Source of the DNA: Prorocentrum cordatum | Lineage: Eukaryota > Sar > Dinophyceae > Prorocentrales > Prorocentraceae | Direction: 5' to 3' | Assembly (NCBI GenBank): GCA_963575745.1 | Contig: CAUYUJ010004525.1 | Span: 1 to 64,000, forward strand | Length of the DNA: 64,000 bases | In this document: in pieces, positions 45,852-55,800 of the stretch | Numbering within the stretch: the stretch's first letter is position 1 | How the letters are laid out: each line of letters begins with the position of its first letter | Position numbers and translations under genes: made by a program | Notes under the pieces: generated by a model | Database searches by the model: none | What the model was told of the DNA's origin: nothing | What the model saw: the letters and a program-made list of their open reading frames with translations, nothing else

Positions 45852-46017
45852 AAGGGGCCCTGGGACACACAAATAAATGCACACAACTAACATGCTTTCC
45901 CATATTTTCCAATTTTTGTTTCGTCTTCCCCCCGCTTCCCATATTTTCGCGTATTTTTTTCCTGGGGATCGACGATTCATTGTGTCTGTGTGTTTTTTGC
46001 CCTCCTGAATACTGTCT
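45852..46017 (+). repeat. Dispersed repeat D, copy 2
   Basis: Same order as 22,548-22,715: GAAGGGGCCCTGGGACACAC, two CCCATATTTTC words, GGATCGACGATTCATTGTGT and CCCTCCTGAAT. There are small indels, so the reading frame is not maintained between copies. Confidence 0.8.
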
Positions 46018-47605
46018 GAAAGAGAGACAACGGAGTGGTGACAGCCACGCCAAAGCCGGCCGCGGCGCTCCGATGGCACGCCAGGGGGACATCCCGAACG
46101 ATGACGCACCTGGGAGCCGCGTCCTCTACGGCGAGCCCCTGGGTACTCCTCCAGGAAGACCGTGGTGGGAGGAAGGGGCAGGGAGGGGAGGAGGAGGAGG
46201 AGGAGGAGGAGGAGGAGGAGGAGGAGGAGGAGGAGGAGGAGGAGGAGGAGGATGGGGAGGACGAGGAGGCGGAAGGGCTCCTCTCCTCCTCGCCCTTCTC
46301 CTCTGGAGGTCTTGGGAGGCTCTGGAGGCATCTGGGGGGCGCCGAAGGTCCTAAAGAGCTCAAACGCCTGCATCATCATCTTTCGGGGTCGGACTGACCC
46401 GGGTCAATGCAAACCCGGGTCAATCAGGCCTTGCAGGATCCCGCGCGCTAGCCAGGGTCAGTGCGCCACAGGCTCTGCAGGATCCTGCCAGACCTGGCGC
46501 TCTGGCTTACCCCCGTGTGCAGTGACCCCCGTCTCTAGGCTCCCGAATCTTATCGCTGCTCATTGCCCGCCGCGTGCAGACTCCTCCTCCATTACTCAGT
46601 TCTTCAATTCCGACCCGTCGGCATCAAGGGGCTGTAAGACTGTGCTGGATGCCCTCCCTCCCATCTGCCTGCTTCCCGCTGTTCCTCCGCCCGCGCCTCC
46701 CGCTGCTCCTCCCTCTCTCCCCTCCTCCTGCCCCTCCCCGTCCTCTGGCCCCCCCCCCCGTCTGGAGCTGCCCCCCCCCCCCTCCCCGACCCGCCCCTCT
46801 CCGGCGGTCCGCCTGTGCTCGGGGGGCCCCCTCGGGCTAGGCTTCCCCCGCCGGCGTGCGCGCGCACAGCACCCTGCAAGATGGCGCTTCAGGTGCAGCG
46901 TGGGCCTCATTCCAGAACTGGCGCTCTGCTCCAGTCGTTCCGATTGGCGCTCTGGCCAAAGCGCGGGCCATTTTTCGGACCTCGGGATAGAGCATAGAGA
47001 CACCGAGGCCGAGAGCTACGGACTCGCGGAGCTCTCATGTAGCCCTTGGCCAATCGATTCAGTTGGATCCACTATACCCCGCATCTGACATGTGCCAACA
47101 TTTCGTGGTGTTGGCCCCTCATGCGTTGCATCACGCACAGTCCGCGATTCGACAGGATCGCCAAACCCCCCAGCAGCAGTCAGATGCAGGGGGGGTCGAC
47201 ACTTTCCTTTTGAGGACAGCACACCTTTTGAGAAAAGTACATTTTCACGAATCGAGGGTAAGAAGGTGGGTGGTCTGTGAAGATTAAGGAGAAAAGAGCC
47301 AGAACCTAAGCCAAACATGCAAACGTGCAGACCACTGCCAAGGGAAGATCGTTCCCCCTCTCGGAGCGACACCTCCGTAGAGCCTTGATTCGTGGGGATC
47401 TCCAAGGGGCGTGGGGTGAGCAGGGGGTAAAGGCCAGCGAACGAGATAGTGAGGTGGAGCATCGCAAGGCGGTCCGCACCAAGCACCTCATCATCGCAAT
47501 TATCCACCATCCCCCGGTGTAGGTCACGAGGTTGGTATCCCCATTCATGGACAAACACCACAAATTGGCTGGTGAAAGAAACCACCCGTGCCCTAACTGA
47601 CAGCA
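46018..47605. other. No gene recognised; (GGA)n at 46,187-46,253
   Basis: After a GGA run, ACCCGGGTCAATGC and ACCCGGGTCAATCA repeat at 46,397-46,423. C-rich sequence at 46,670-46,800 gives Pro-rich frames. The remainder (46,830-47,600) is balanced complex sequence with frames up to 190 codons on the minus strand and no recognised motif. Confidence 0.4.
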
Positions 47606-47935
47606 GTTACTATCCTCTTCTTCTTCCTCCTCCTCCTCGTCCTCCTCCGTCCTCCTCCTCCTCCTCCTCCTCCGTCCTCCTCCTCCTCCCCCTCCGTCCT
47701 CCTCCTCCTTCTCCGTTTCCTCCGCTTCCTCCTCTTCCTCCCCTTCCTCCTCGTCCTCCTCTTCCTCCTCCTCGTCCTGGTCCTGGTCTTCCTTCTCCTC
47801 TTCCTCCTACTCCTCGTCCTCCTCCTCCTCCTCCTCGTCCTCGTCCTCCTCCTCCTCCTCTTCCTCCTACTCCTCGTCCTCCTCCTCCTCCTCCTCCTCC
47901 TCCTCCTCCTCCTCCTCCCGCTCCTCTCTCTGCTC
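47606..47935. repeat. (CCT)n array with CGTCCT and CTTCCT variants
   Basis: About 330 bp of CCT-rich triplets, with CTCGTCCTCCTC words throughout. Pro-, Ser- and Leu-rich frames result. Confidence 0.95.
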
Positions 47936-48490
47936 CTGGTGGCCGCGGCACGGCCGAGGCCGCCGCAACGCCCCAGCCTGGCGGGGACACCAGCGACGCA
48001 AAGCTGCCGAAGCTGGCGTTCGGCGGGAAGGCGACCACGGCCGTGGCCGAGCTGCCGCCCTGGCGGAGGACAGCTGTCTGATGACCAGAGTGTGGGCGCG
48101 GAGCAGCGCGGCGGCCGGGCTCGTTCGTCGCGGTGCGCTCGAGAGGCTCACGCGCTGGATGCGCGCGCGCAGATGGGGCCAGTTCCGGCGAGCCCTCGCG
48201 TCGTGGGGGGGAGGAGGAAGTTCTCGTTGGCTCTGGTACGTTGTCTCCCCTCGAGGTGCGTTCCAACGTCGAGAGCGTGCCAGGGGTGCCCGGATCGTCA
48301 CGAACGGCCGCCGGAGGATATGGCCCGAAAGCCAGAAGGCGTCCAAGAAGGCGCGAGCGGCCACGTTGCGCGTCGAGCTCTCGCCCAGGCGGGCCACGCC
48401 GCGTGAAGGTTATCTGCGGGCCAACCCCGTGGCCGCCCTGGCGGGCGGTTGCGCGATCCTCTGGGTCACGGCAGGGTCACCCAGGAGCTC
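47936..48490. other. GC-rich segment with possible exons
   Basis: A plus frame leaving the CCT array reads TSDAKLPKLAFGGKATTAVA. On the minus strand RNVAARAFLDAFWLSGHILR occurs. Both have mixed composition but no family is recognised, and the strands cannot be ranked by eye. Confidence 0.25.
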
Positions 48491-49052
48491 GTCTTTGAAA
48501 GGGATCCTGGCCCACGACGGTGGGAGGAAGGGGAGAAGGGACAGAGCTGGGCAGAGGAAGGGGAGGAGATGGCGGAGGAGAAGGAGAGGGGGGCGGAGGA
48601 GGCGGCGGAGGAGCGGGACCAGGAGCAGGAGGAGCCTGAGGAGGAGAGGTGAGGGTGGCATACGACGGGCGTGGGGGGCTGGCTGCAGAGAGGAAAGGTG
48701 CAGACCGCATCCTTCCATGAGCTCTGAGCCCTGAGGCACGAGGAAAACAGGTTGAGTAAACGCGACGAGCATGCAATCGAACGACATTTGCCTCTTACCC
48801 TTGCCAACGTCCTCACGTTGCATGCGGAAACAAGTTCAACCTCAACGGCGTAAACTGATTGCCACTCACTGCGCCACTGGCTTGGGGTCATCCGTTCCCC
48901 GTCCCTCCCTCCCTCCCTCCCTCTCTCTCTTTCTCTCGATATTTTCTGATTATTCACACACATATATATTTATATACATATATGTCGACACATGATGTAT
49001 ACACAAATGCTACTAAAAACTGCGTGCGCATACATACATACACCCCTGGATG
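48491..49052. other. GGA-rich patch and AT-rich spacer
   Basis: GGA-rich words lie at 48,520-48,655, (CCCT)n at 48,900-48,921, and an AT-rich TATATATTTATATACATATA tract at 48,961-48,982. The last of these is just outside the retroelement's 3' repeat. Confidence 0.6.
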
Positions 49053-49250
49053 AAACGCGCTTCGGCCCCAAAATCATATCCAGACCAGACGACGACGATG
49101 GCTAGACGTCGGATGTGTCTTCAATCTTATTCAGCGCTACGCGCTGGGCCGGCTCGCGGACACCGCGAAGAGTGCCTGAGGGGTCGCTCCCCGAAGGATG
49201 CCGGAGCCGATGGTGCCATCAGATCCGGCGAAAAAAAACTGAATTACCGA
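49053..49250 (-). repeat. Terminal repeat B2 of the YR retroelement
   Basis: Second copy of the B block. It is separated from A2 by about 160 bp of purine-rich sequence not found elsewhere in the element (49,251-49,413). This is longer than the direct A2-B2 joint expected for an intact element. Confidence 0.83.
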
Positions 49251-49413
49251 TTTACTGGGCCCCAGCAGCGCACAGGAGGCTAATGTAGTAGGTCAATGGC
49301 ACAACACCGTCGAGACTCTGAATAATGATAAAAGACGGTTCCTATCGGTACGAATTTTCCGTGGACGAGTGCGAGGAAGAAGAAGGAAGGGAAGGAGAAG
49401 GGGGAGAAGGGCG

Positions 49414-49468
49414 AGAAAAGGACTACAGAAGCACTACGATGGGGGATATACTGCGCAGGCACTTCTTA
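49414..49468 (-). repeat. Terminal repeat A2 of the YR retroelement
   Basis: Contains GGACTACAGAAGCACT and GATGGGGGATATACTGCG, matching A1 at 55,746-55,800. It abuts B1, giving the B1-A2 order. Confidence 0.8.
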
Positions 49469-49481
49469 CATCCCCAAATGC

Positions 49482-49677
49482 AACGTGCTTCGGCCCCAAA
49501 ACAAGGCCCGGACAAGACGACGACGATAGCTAGACGTCGGATGGGTCTTCAATTTGATTCTGCGCCACGCGCTGGGCCGGCTCGCGGACACCGCGAGAAG
49601 TGCCTGAAGGGGTCGCCCCCAGAAGGATGCCGGAACCGACGGTGCCATCATATCTGGCGAGAATCTGAATTGCCGAG
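49482..49677 (-). repeat. Terminal repeat B1 of the YR retroelement
   Basis: This 196-bp block (AACGTGCTTCGGCCCCAAAA, GCTAGACGTCGGATG, CTGGGCCGGCTCGCGGACAC, GGTGCCATCA) is about 85-90% identical by eye to B2 at 49,053-49,250, in the same orientation. It lies directly 3' of the recombinase reading. Confidence 0.85.
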
Positions 49678-49759
49678 ATTCCCGGGAGCTGCTCTCGCAG
49701 GCGCCTGCCAGACGCGGTCGTCCGAGACGCGGCCGAACGAGCGGACGAGGCTGGCTGGC

Positions 49760-50590
49760 TTCCGCAACTCTCCAGCGACACCCACCTCCCGCGCTGCTGG
49801 ATGTCCTCCAGCGCCGCCTTGTGGACCAGGGGGTCGTGGCTCGGACCTGCATGCCGAAGGCCATGAGCCACCATCGGAGAGCCCGGGGCCGTGTTCGTCT
49901 CCCTCTAGAGCATCTGAAGCGACGCAAGGGTGAGGCCGCGGAAGACAAGCTGATCGGCTGGGAGGTCACGCGCGAGACGCGCCAGTCGGTCGCGCGTCCA
50001 TCCGCAGTCGTGGGCGCCAACCACCACGCTAGCGTCGAACCTCCGGTTCTCGGCTGCCGGGCCTCCGCGCGGGGCGATCGCCAGCGCTCGCCCCTGCGCG
50101 GCGGCCCCGCGCCTCGGTCGGCTGACCGCGGCGCCCGCCAGCGCCAGCCCTTCCGACGGCCTCAGGCGGCAGTCGACGCAGAGCCACGCGCGCGCTGCGG
50201 CCGCGGCGCAGAGCAGGAGCTGGTCGCCGACGGCCCGACCCAGGAAGCAGTCGATGGCAATGTAACCCTGCCCCATGCGCGGCGGGTCTCGGCAGTGCTC
50301 CGGCGAGGAGCGCGCGAAGCCCAGCTGCGCCAACTGCGACCTCGGCCTGAGAGAAGGGTCTCTCCTCGGCCACTCGTTTACGAAGACGACGCCGTGGGAG
50401 GCGCATCTGGCGATGGAAACGCGGTCGCCGGCCAGGTGGACCTTCCCGACGCAGTCCTCGACGGCCCGGCCCCGGGCGCCCACGTCGCTAGCGGGCGGCG
50501 GGGGCTGCCCGAGGGAGTGCGCCACGTCGGCGTGGGAAGCCTCGTAGCTCTTGCGCGTGATGGCCGTGGCCGTGAGCATCTTGAGGAAAC
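49760..50590 (-). pseudogene. Tyrosine recombinase domain of the YR retroelement
   Basis: A single minus frame (50,590-49,905) reads ITRKSYEASHADVAHSL (N-terminal core-binding part), VDCRLRPSEGLALAGAA (50,175-50,130; first catalytic Arg in LRPSE) and FDASVVVG (about 50,030), then LPADQLVFRGLTLASL. After one frameshift, AHGLRHAGPSHDPLV (49,868-49,827) supplies the HxxR catalytic pair and LEDIQQRGRWVSLESC (about 49,815-49,770) the box II tail. The expected nucleophilic Tyr a few residues after RWxxxES is not seen in this frame. The domain is unmistakably of the integrase/recombinase (lambda Int) type and would insert circular cDNA. Confidence 0.8.
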
Positions 50591-50879
50591 CTCGCTGCTC
50601 TGCCCCATGCTGGCGGCCCCGCTGGCCGCGGCGCCGCTTGCGAGTCCTCCGCTCGGCCGCAGGACGCCGAGCTCCTTCCCCAGGTCGAGGCCGCCCCAGG
50701 AGCGGCTCGCCCCCTCCAAGCCGAGCGTGGCCCGCCGCGGGAGGACCAGGAGCGCCGCCGCGGCACCTGGCCCGGGCGCGGCTGAGCTGGCCGCGCGGCG
50801 GAGCTCGCCCCCCCATGTGGGGGCCAGGAGGGGCTCGCCCGGCCAGCAGTGTACATTTCGCGGGGCGGCGCCGGAAGAT

Positions 50880-51440
50880 AAGCCGCAGCGCGCGAGGTCC
50901 GCCATCGCCAGCCCGCGCCCTCGAGGAAGACAGAGCCTTGCAGGGCGACGTGCAGCTGACAACCTTTGCATCGCCTGGCAGCGCGCGCGAAACTGGGGAC
51001 GTTGCTGCCAAGGCCTGCCGACTTCTTCCAGGCCGCGCCGCAGGCGCACGGGTGGGCCTCGCGCGGCTCGCATCCCAATCGCCGCGGCCGTCGGGCCAAC
51101 GGCTGCCGCTTCCAAAGCCCAGACGACCAAAGGCTTTCCTGCGCCACCAGCACGCTGTGAGCAACGCGCCCCTGAAGGATGCGGACGGTGAGCCTTGCGC
51201 ACTCGAGGCCATCCTTCTCCGTCCGACCAGCTCGCGCTGAGCTCCATCGGGCACGCGGCGTGCCCGAGGCGACGGCCCAGACGGGGCCGCTCATGATCCA
51301 GCCGACGACCGCGCCCGCGACGGCGGGCAGGATGACGCCGAAGCGGGGCCGCCCGCGACGTCGATCGGCACCGCCGCGGCCAGACCCTGGAGCGCCACCG
51401 CCGCCGACAAACGCATGCACCCAGCGAAGATCTCGAGAAA
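50880..51440 (-). pseudogene. Cytosine-C5 methyltransferase-like domain of the YR retroelement
   Basis: Between RNase H and the recombinase, minus frames read VFLEIFAGCMRLSAAVALQG then PIDVAGG (51,443-51,345), like the SAM-binding motif I FxGxG of C5 methyltransferases. After a frame change come PAVAGAVVGWI and WAVASGTPRARWSSARAGRT (about 51,336-51,230), at the position of motif IV (normally a Pro-Cys pair), and VAQESLWSSGLW (about 51,147-51,112), at the position of motif VI (normally EN(P/V)). A C-terminal block LQGSVFLEGAGWRWRTS lies at about 50,955-50,895. The catalytic Pro-Cys is Pro-Arg here and ENP is QES, so enzyme activity is not expected from this copy. Captured cytosine methyltransferases have been reported in dinoflagellate retrotransposons. 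DIRS-1 itself carries a different, adenine-type domain. Confidence 0.55.
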
Positions 51441-51759
51441 GACCTCCCCGCGGCGTCGCAGGCCGGGCGGGCGACGCATGTCGGCCAGAGGCGGGCGCGC
51501 TGGCCGACCAGGCCGCGCCGCGCGGCCGCCCGGCTCCCGTCGGCCGGGGGCGGCGCCGACAGCGGCGAGACCTTCTCGGGCCGGGGGAACGTCGCCTTCC
51601 GCCTCGCCGTCCAGCTCCGTCGCCATGGCGACGCCCAGCAGCGGTCCGTCGCCATCGGCGTCGCCTCGGTGGGCCCCATCAGCTCCGACGCCGCTGTGAC
51701 CTCCAGTCGCAACCGGCCGCAGGCGGCCCGCGTCGAGGGCCGCGGCGGCCCGGCCGCGG

Positions 51760-52589
51760 CGGACCTCTCCAGCCCTGAGGTGAGGCAGCCGTGAGGCGTA
51801 GTCGCTTGGGTTGCTGTCCGGCTCGATGTGGCGACGAGCCCAGCGAACGCTGGCGGCCGCTTGTTGGCGGCCGCTTGCAGGGCGGCCGCTCTCCGCGCAA
51901 TGGCCAGGAGCTCCCGCGACCTCGCTCGGCCGCGGCCCATCGCGAGGACCGCCGACATGTTGTCCCCGAGCGACAGCAGCACGTGCGAGTGGTTCGCAGG
52001 ATCTCAACAGTAGTCCTCGAGGCCCATGACTGCAGCGCGCGCCTCGAGGTTGCGGACCCTGTCAGGTCGGCGCCACGCGCCGACGGCCACGGCGCGCCAG
52101 CGGCCAGGCTCGCCCCAGCTCGGCGCGGGCCGGGGCACGCGGCCAGCGACCTCCACAAGGTCGGCCTCGGGCGCGAGTGCCAGCGGCCCAGTCGGCGGCG
52201 GCGCAGCCAGCAGGAAGTCCCGCGCGTAGGCCGCGAAGTCGCCGGTGACCACCGCGCCCCCGGCGCCTGGTACCAGCGCGCCACGTTAGCCATCACGTCG
52301 ATCCTCTGGCAGCGGCCTCTCATAATGCTGCGCAGCCCCCCAGGCTTCCTGCGGCTCCGCGTCGGTGATGTGAGCTGCGCAGACTCGGGAGCTGGAGTCG
52401 GAGCAGCGCGCGACCCGCGCGATGCCCCTGCCCAACTCGGAAGAGGCCAGCGCCAGCATGCCCTTGGGCGACCTACAGCTCCACGACCACAGCCCCGTCG
52501 AGGGGCCGAGGTGGACCCGGCCCGTTGCCCAGGAACTGGTAGACGGAGCAGTGGCAGCTGAGGAGCTCGTGGCGCCCGCTGAAGCGACC
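51760..52589 (-). pseudogene. RNase H domain of the YR retroelement, frameshifted
   Basis: The successive acidic motifs of an RNase H fold are spread over several frames. They are RVARCSDSSSRVCAAHITDA (about 52,420; first Asp), RVRNLEARAAVMGLEDYC (about 52,055-52,004; Glu in LEARAAV), SLGDNMSAVLAMGRGRA (51,973-51,920; GDN/SDN motif) and EPDSNPSDYASRLPH (51,826-51,785; final Asp in NPSDYASR). The order and spacing match the RT-RH module of DIRS-like elements. Reading needs at least three frame changes. In an active element it would degrade the RNA strand of the hybrid. Confidence 0.72.
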
Positions 52590-54289
52590 AGGTGGCCGAT
52601 GAGCCTGCGAAGTTGGCAAGGCGCGATCCGCTCCAGCTGGCAGACCTCGTCGATGGCCAACCGCAGCCGCCACATCCGCCTCGGCCTGGGGATGAGGCTG
52701 CGCCGCCGCCCCTTGATCAGCCTGCCGACGACCTCGTAGTCGGTCGCGGGCTCGGCCTCCCCGTGGAGCACGAACCCAACCCTGGTGAGCTCGTCCTGCA
52801 GCGCCTTGGACAGTTTGAGCGCGGCCTCGGGCCCCCCGCCGACGATGTTACCGTTGTCGACGTTTGGGGCCGCGACGGCGGCGGTCCTGCCGAAGGGCGG
52901 CGCTGACCCCCAGTCCTTGCGGGCGACCTCTGAGAGGCCCAGCCGCCGCTGCGCTCGGCGCGACGCCGCCCCCAGGCTACCGCGGCAGAAGAACGTCGCC
53001 CAGCTCCAGCCCATCGGCAGCCTGCCACAGCACGCCCATCGACGGGCGCAAACTGCCGCGCATCGTCGTCGCGCGCCTCCGCGATGCCGATGTCGGAGGC
53101 GGTGGCCGAGGCGACGCTGTCGGCCCGGAACTGGCGGCGCCCGCCTTGGAGGTCCATGCCCGTGCAAGAGAGCTCGAGCACGTCGACGCCGTCGGGCCCC
53201 TCGTCGCACGCCAGAAGACCGGCGGCCGAGAGGCGGCGCCACTCCTCAGCCAGCACGAGGTTCGAGAGTGCGCCTGGCGTGGCCAGCTCTGACTTCGGCT
53301 GTCGCCGGTGGAGCTGTTCGTCCGCCTTCAGTCCAGCGCAAGCCTGATGGCGTCGTTCTTCTCGACGAAGAAGGCGCCGCACTCGCAGCGGGCGCGTCGC
53401 CTCCAGGAGATGAGGCACGCGCGATCCAGCCGCCGAACAGAGTCCCTGCGGGCCCCGAGTGAGCCTCCCAAGCGGGGGTCCCAATGCGACACCGCGGGGT
53501 CCTGATACTGCGCCAACTCCGCCGGCGGCAACACGATGAGTGAATCTGGCCCTCGAGGCGCGGCCGGCGCTCGTCGCCCGCCAGGCCCATCGCGTCGACA
53601 GGAGCACCGGACCGATGCAGGGCGGCCAACTTGGACGGGTCGCGCGCTGCCACGGTGCCGTCGTCGCCCACGTCGTCGATCGACTTCCACTCGATGATCT
53701 CCTGAAGCGCCACCTCCGGGAACTCGGCGCGAAGGTCTGGCGTCGGGAGGAAGTCCGTCGTTCGATTTCGTTGAGCATCCCATCCTGCGCGGCGGAGATG
53801 CCCTGGGACAACAAACTCAGCTGGGCGGCTCAAGCACGAGCGCCCGCCCCGGCTAACATCTGGCCATGGCATTGGGCGACGCCGCGGCCCCTTCCACCAG
53901 CTCCTCCGATCGCGCCCGCTGGCGCCGTCGCTGGGGCAGGTGGCAGACGCCGCCTCCACATCCCGCCGCCCCAGGAAGGCGCGGGGATAGAAGAAAAAAG
54001 GCCAGCGACGACCATCGCGATCTCACGGTCAGCTCCCGCCCCGAGCGACTGGCGCGGCAGGCGCCAGTCACTTGTCCTTCTCCCTGCTGCCTTTGGAGCC
54101 CGAAGGGCCCTTGCGCTTTCGCGGTGCAACCGCTGCTTCTTCGCGGCGAACGCCTTCGACTTCTGCCCCTCCGCTGCCCACCTCGCGAACTTCCCCGCCA
54201 GCGCGCCGCCGGAGAAATTGCGCGCAGACACGGCCATGAGCGACGCCCCTTTGGGGCCGCGGGCCACCGCCCGGTGGATCTGGCAGCGC
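52590..54289 (-). pseudogene. Reverse transcriptase domain of the YR retroelement, frameshifted
   Basis: A basic linker (KFARWAAEGQKSKAFAAKKQ, about 54,200) precedes the RT. The sequence VALQEIIEWKSIDD (about 53,720) leads to HWDPRLGG (about 53,500) and GAFFVEKNDAIRLALD (53,375-53,330; motif 1/2, like FFVKKKDGxLRLILD). SELATPGALSNL (about 53,300) and TGMDLQGGRRQFR (about 53,180; motif A region, Asp kept) follow. After a frameshift near 53,020 come LPMGWSWATFFC (53,020-52,985; motif B area, PMGW) and NVDNGNIVGG (52,864-52,835), which occupies the catalytic (Y/F)xDD position as VDN. The thumb follows (YEVVGRLIKG, LRRLIGHLVA). At least four frame changes occur. The role in an intact element would be reverse transcription of the element RNA. 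Confidence 0.75.
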
Positions 54290-55745
54290 CGTCCGCGAGC
54301 TGGCCCGCATTCAACTGGTCGAACGCCACGAGGTGGTGAAGCACCGAGAAGAAGTCCCGGTGCTTGAGCGCCACCGCGCGGTCTGGGTTGACGCCCGACG
54401 ACCTCGCCCAGCGCTCGTGGAAGCCCGGCAGGTCCTCGTTGGCTGCCCGCGCCGCCGCGAGCGCATCCTGGATCGCCTGCGGCCCGGCAAACGGCCAGCC
54501 CGCGGGCGGCGGGTCCGTCAAGAAGGTCATCTCGGCGATCGCACCCTTCAGAGGGGCGATGCGGGCGCGGCCCATGTCTCTCTGGATCGGCAGGGTGCGA
54601 GCGTCTCGGCCGCAGCCGCTGCTCTTCTCCGCTCGCCAATCCTCGAGGTCCTGGGCCGCCGGCCGCTCCGCGAAGGTGCAGCGCCGTTCGCCGTCGTCGC
54701 CCCCCTCGGCCAAGCCCGCGCCCCCTCTGATCGCCATGCAGAAGGCATTCCGAATGATCTCCACCAGCGCGACCTCCCCGGAGTGCTCGTGCGCGGGGTC
54801 CGCGAAGCGCCGCCCAGTGATGAGTGCCTGGCCCCCGGGCTGGCCCGCAGGGGCGGCCGCTCCCGCCGGGCGGAGGACGTCCGCCAGCGCCGCCGCCCCC
54901 TGACGGGCCGCCTGCAGCACCCGTCGAACCGATCGTTCCCGCACACTTCCCCCGCGATCCTCGAAAGGTAGGGCGCGCCATGGGCGACTGGCACCCCGAT
55001 ATGCCGCGAGAGGTCGAGCACCACCACCTCGAGGTCCAGCGACAAGGCTATCCAGCGTAGGTCGTCCAACCGATGCTCTAGGTTGCTGACGTGCCAGTGG
55101 GAGTTGGGGACGTCCTCGAAGTTGATGGCCACCATCATCTCGTGGATGTCGGCAGCTCGCGCCATGGCTCCTGCTTAGCGTCAGCCCGCAGCTTTGCGGC
55201 AGCTTGACCTCCAGGCTGCCGACACGCCCGCGCCCGACTCGAAAGCAGCCGAGCCCGAGGAGGCCACCGATGACGGCGATCGCCCAGGCGGCGCCGCCGC
55301 GGGCAGGGCGGCCGCGCGCTGGCTGCCAGCCGGCGGCCCCGACTCCACCGTCGCGAGCGGCGCCCCGCTGCGGCGTTCCGGCTGCCCGCGGCCGGCGCAC
55401 AGCCGGCCAAAGAGGAACGCGAGCGGCAGCAGCCCCCAGCCGCCGAACGCCACCGAGAGCGACCAGCCTTCGCCACATGACGCCGATGAGGCCGCTGGGC
55501 GCTCGGGCGTCGGCGCCCCAGCAGGCGCGCAGCTGCACGCTACCGCCGGGCACTCCGCCGTGCGCTCCGGGCACGGCGCACAGCCCAGCGATCAAGCTGG
55601 GCAGACAAGTCGTGGTTCGCACACGCCCAGAGGCTGCTCGGGAGCAGGGGCCCGCGATTGCCACCCTCCGAATGAAGCCGCCGCGATCTCGCGCGCGAAG
55701 GAAGGGAGATGCGCGGCACCCCAGGCCATGCAGGTCCAGGGCTCG
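54290..55745 (-). pseudogene. N-terminal (gag-like position) region of the YR retroelement
   Basis: Minus frames contain blocks recalled from repeated dinoflagellate element proteins. They are AINFEDVPNSHWHVSNLEHR and then LDDLRWIALSLDLEVVVLDL (about 55,130-55,010), and IEDW-like AQDLEDWRAEKSSGCGRDAR (about 54,660). A third is ANEDLPGFHERWARSSGVNP with HLVAFDQLNAGQL (about 54,445-54,300). The first is in a different frame from the other two. Function unknown; it occupies the gag position upstream of RT. Upstream (55,180-55,660) lies a hydrophobic reading (AWAIAVIGGLLGLGCF) that could be a membrane segment in one frame. Domain naming is not possible. Confidence 0.55.
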
Positions 55746-55800
55746 AGAACGGGACTACAGAAACACTCGGATGGGGGATGCACTGCGTAGGCAGTTCTTA
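55746..55800 (-). repeat. Terminal repeat A1 of the YR retroelement
   Basis: About 55 bp containing GGGACTACAGAAACACT and GATGGGGGATGCACTGCG. It matches A2 at 49,414-49,468 at roughly 47 of 55 positions, in the same orientation. It marks the 5' end, and beyond it starts a TATG-type microsatellite. Confidence 0.82.

Larger units (their letters stand above)
49053..55800 (-). mobile_element. Tyrosine-recombinase retroelement (DIRS/Ngaro-like), frameshifted
   Basis: A 6.75-kb unit on the minus strand. Reading 5'-3' from 55,800 the order is repeat A1, N-terminal region, reverse transcriptase, RNase H, cytosine-methyltransferase-like domain, tyrosine recombinase, repeats B1, A2 and B2. RT plus a tyrosine recombinase instead of a DDE integrase defines the DIRS/Ngaro/PAT class, and the A1...B1-A2-B2 layout is the split-direct-repeat ending known from Ngaro and PAT. 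At least eight frame changes occur along the coding part, so this copy is dead, or some changes are sequencing errors or introns. It sits between AT-rich simple sequences on both sides. DIRS-type elements integrate without target-site duplication, and none is visible. Confidence 0.85.

Noticed and set aside
48899-49052. AT-rich tract and CCCT repeat as part of the YR retroelement
   Set aside because: They lie outside repeat B2, which marks the element's 3' end. No copy is found at the 5' end.
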